Shown here piece after piece: positions 6,575-6,803 of a stretch of DNA of 6,803 bases. Under the pieces are notes generated by a model that was not told where the DNA came from, made no database searches, and saw nothing but the letters and a program-made list of their open reading frames with translations. The position numbers were made by a program, and so were the translations under genes. Every line of letters begins with the position of its first letter. The first letter of the stretch is position 1. The stretch is from Planctomycetota bacterium (lineage in GTDB: Bacteria; Planctomycetota; Planctomycetia; Planctomycetales; Planctomycetaceae): contig JAPLOC010000816.1 of assembly GCA_026692825.1 (NCBI GenBank), positions 1-6,803 of the forward strand, in the 5' to 3' direction.

Positions 6575-6672
6575 AGCAACCACCCGCTTGAAACTCAGAA
6601 GGGTGCCACTGCCAGCGACTCACGGTAGTCGGTTGTGCGAGCGTAAACGGGCGCTGACACATATCGAATTGT

Positions 6673-6803
6673 CTACGCCAAAATCGCCTCGATCGGTTTG
6701 CCGAAATCAAGATCTAGCCGCTTGCGGCCGGGGATTTCCAGCCGTCGGGGATCGAGTCCGAGCTGGTGCAGCACAGTGGCGTGGATGTCGGTGACGTAGT
6801 GCC
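6673..6803 (-). CDS. DUF1501-family protein, C-terminal end only (partial)
   Basis: The reverse strand from the window edge reads HYVTDIHATVLHQLGL, DPRRLEIPGRKRL, then DLDFGKPIEAILA and a TAG stop at 6675-6673. The DIHAT-hLHQLGLD pattern, followed by a short variable stretch and a hydrophobic ending, is the C-terminus I associate with planctomycete DUF1501 proteins. These are exported, alkaline-phosphatase-fold relatives, often encoded next to DUF1549/DUF1553 cytochrome-type genes. Only 42 residues are visible, so the active site and start lie outside the window. It converges on the hydrolase gene with a 98-base gap, in which I see no strong bidirectional terminator. A sulfatase-like relative is the main alternative. 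Confidence 0.7.
   Translation of the reverse strand, partial: HYVTDIHATVLHQLGLDPRRLEIPGRKRLDLDFGKPIEAILA

Noticed and set aside
6588..6794. Plus-strand open frame (68 codons) at the window end
   Set aside because: It overlaps the DUF1501-like tail on the opposite strand and has no recognisable features of its own.
1..6803. A new defence, mobile or multi-gene system
   Set aside because: The helicase has the full housekeeping PcrA/UvrD architecture, its neighbours are unrelated metabolic or exported proteins with separate transcription signals, and no transposase, nuclease, toxin or integrase was seen.

Overview
The window looks like a piece of a GC-rich planctomycete chromosome (Planctomycetota, probably order Planctomycetales). 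The assignment is an inference from gene content: an exported two-domain dienelactone-hydrolase-like protein, the tail of a DUF1501-type protein (a family greatly expanded in planctomycetes), a PcrA-type helicase with a long low-complexity linker, and an aldolase-barrel protein of a kind I associate with planctomycetes. There is no rRNA or other marker to settle it.

Layout. At 12-1250 (+) lies a putative (beta/alpha)8-barrel, class I aldolase-like protein of unknown substrate with an Ala/Pro/Thr-rich tail. Positions 1251-1679 carry no gene but hold a roughly 30-base inverted repeat with a 102-base spacer, a nested hairpin, a small dyad, and the ribosome binding site of the next gene. At 1680-4064 (+) is a complete UvrD/PcrA superfamily 1A DNA helicase starting at GTG; its linker encodes a compact set of nested inverted repeats. 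Positions 4065-4283 hold a hairpin just after the helicase stop, then an approximately 115-base C-rich, G-poor tract that fits a Rho-loading region. At 4284-6574 (+) is what should be one secreted hydrolase gene. It is broken near 5144-5213 by a frameshift that is best explained by a deletion of about 40 bases. At 6673-6803 (-) is the C-terminal end of a convergent DUF1501-family gene that continues beyond the window.

The genes do not form an obvious pathway. The first two coding regions point the same way but are separated by a repeat-rich gap of over 400 bases, and the helicase and hydrolase are separated by a probable terminator region, so each is probably its own transcription unit. I see no CRISPR array, tRNA, rRNA, transposase, integrase or recognisable defence or toxin-antitoxin module. 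I do not find convincing evidence of a new multi-gene system. The most noteworthy signals are the broken hydrolase, the inverted repeats (one intergenic, one inside the helicase coding sequence), the C-rich leader, and the uncharacterised aldolase-like family.
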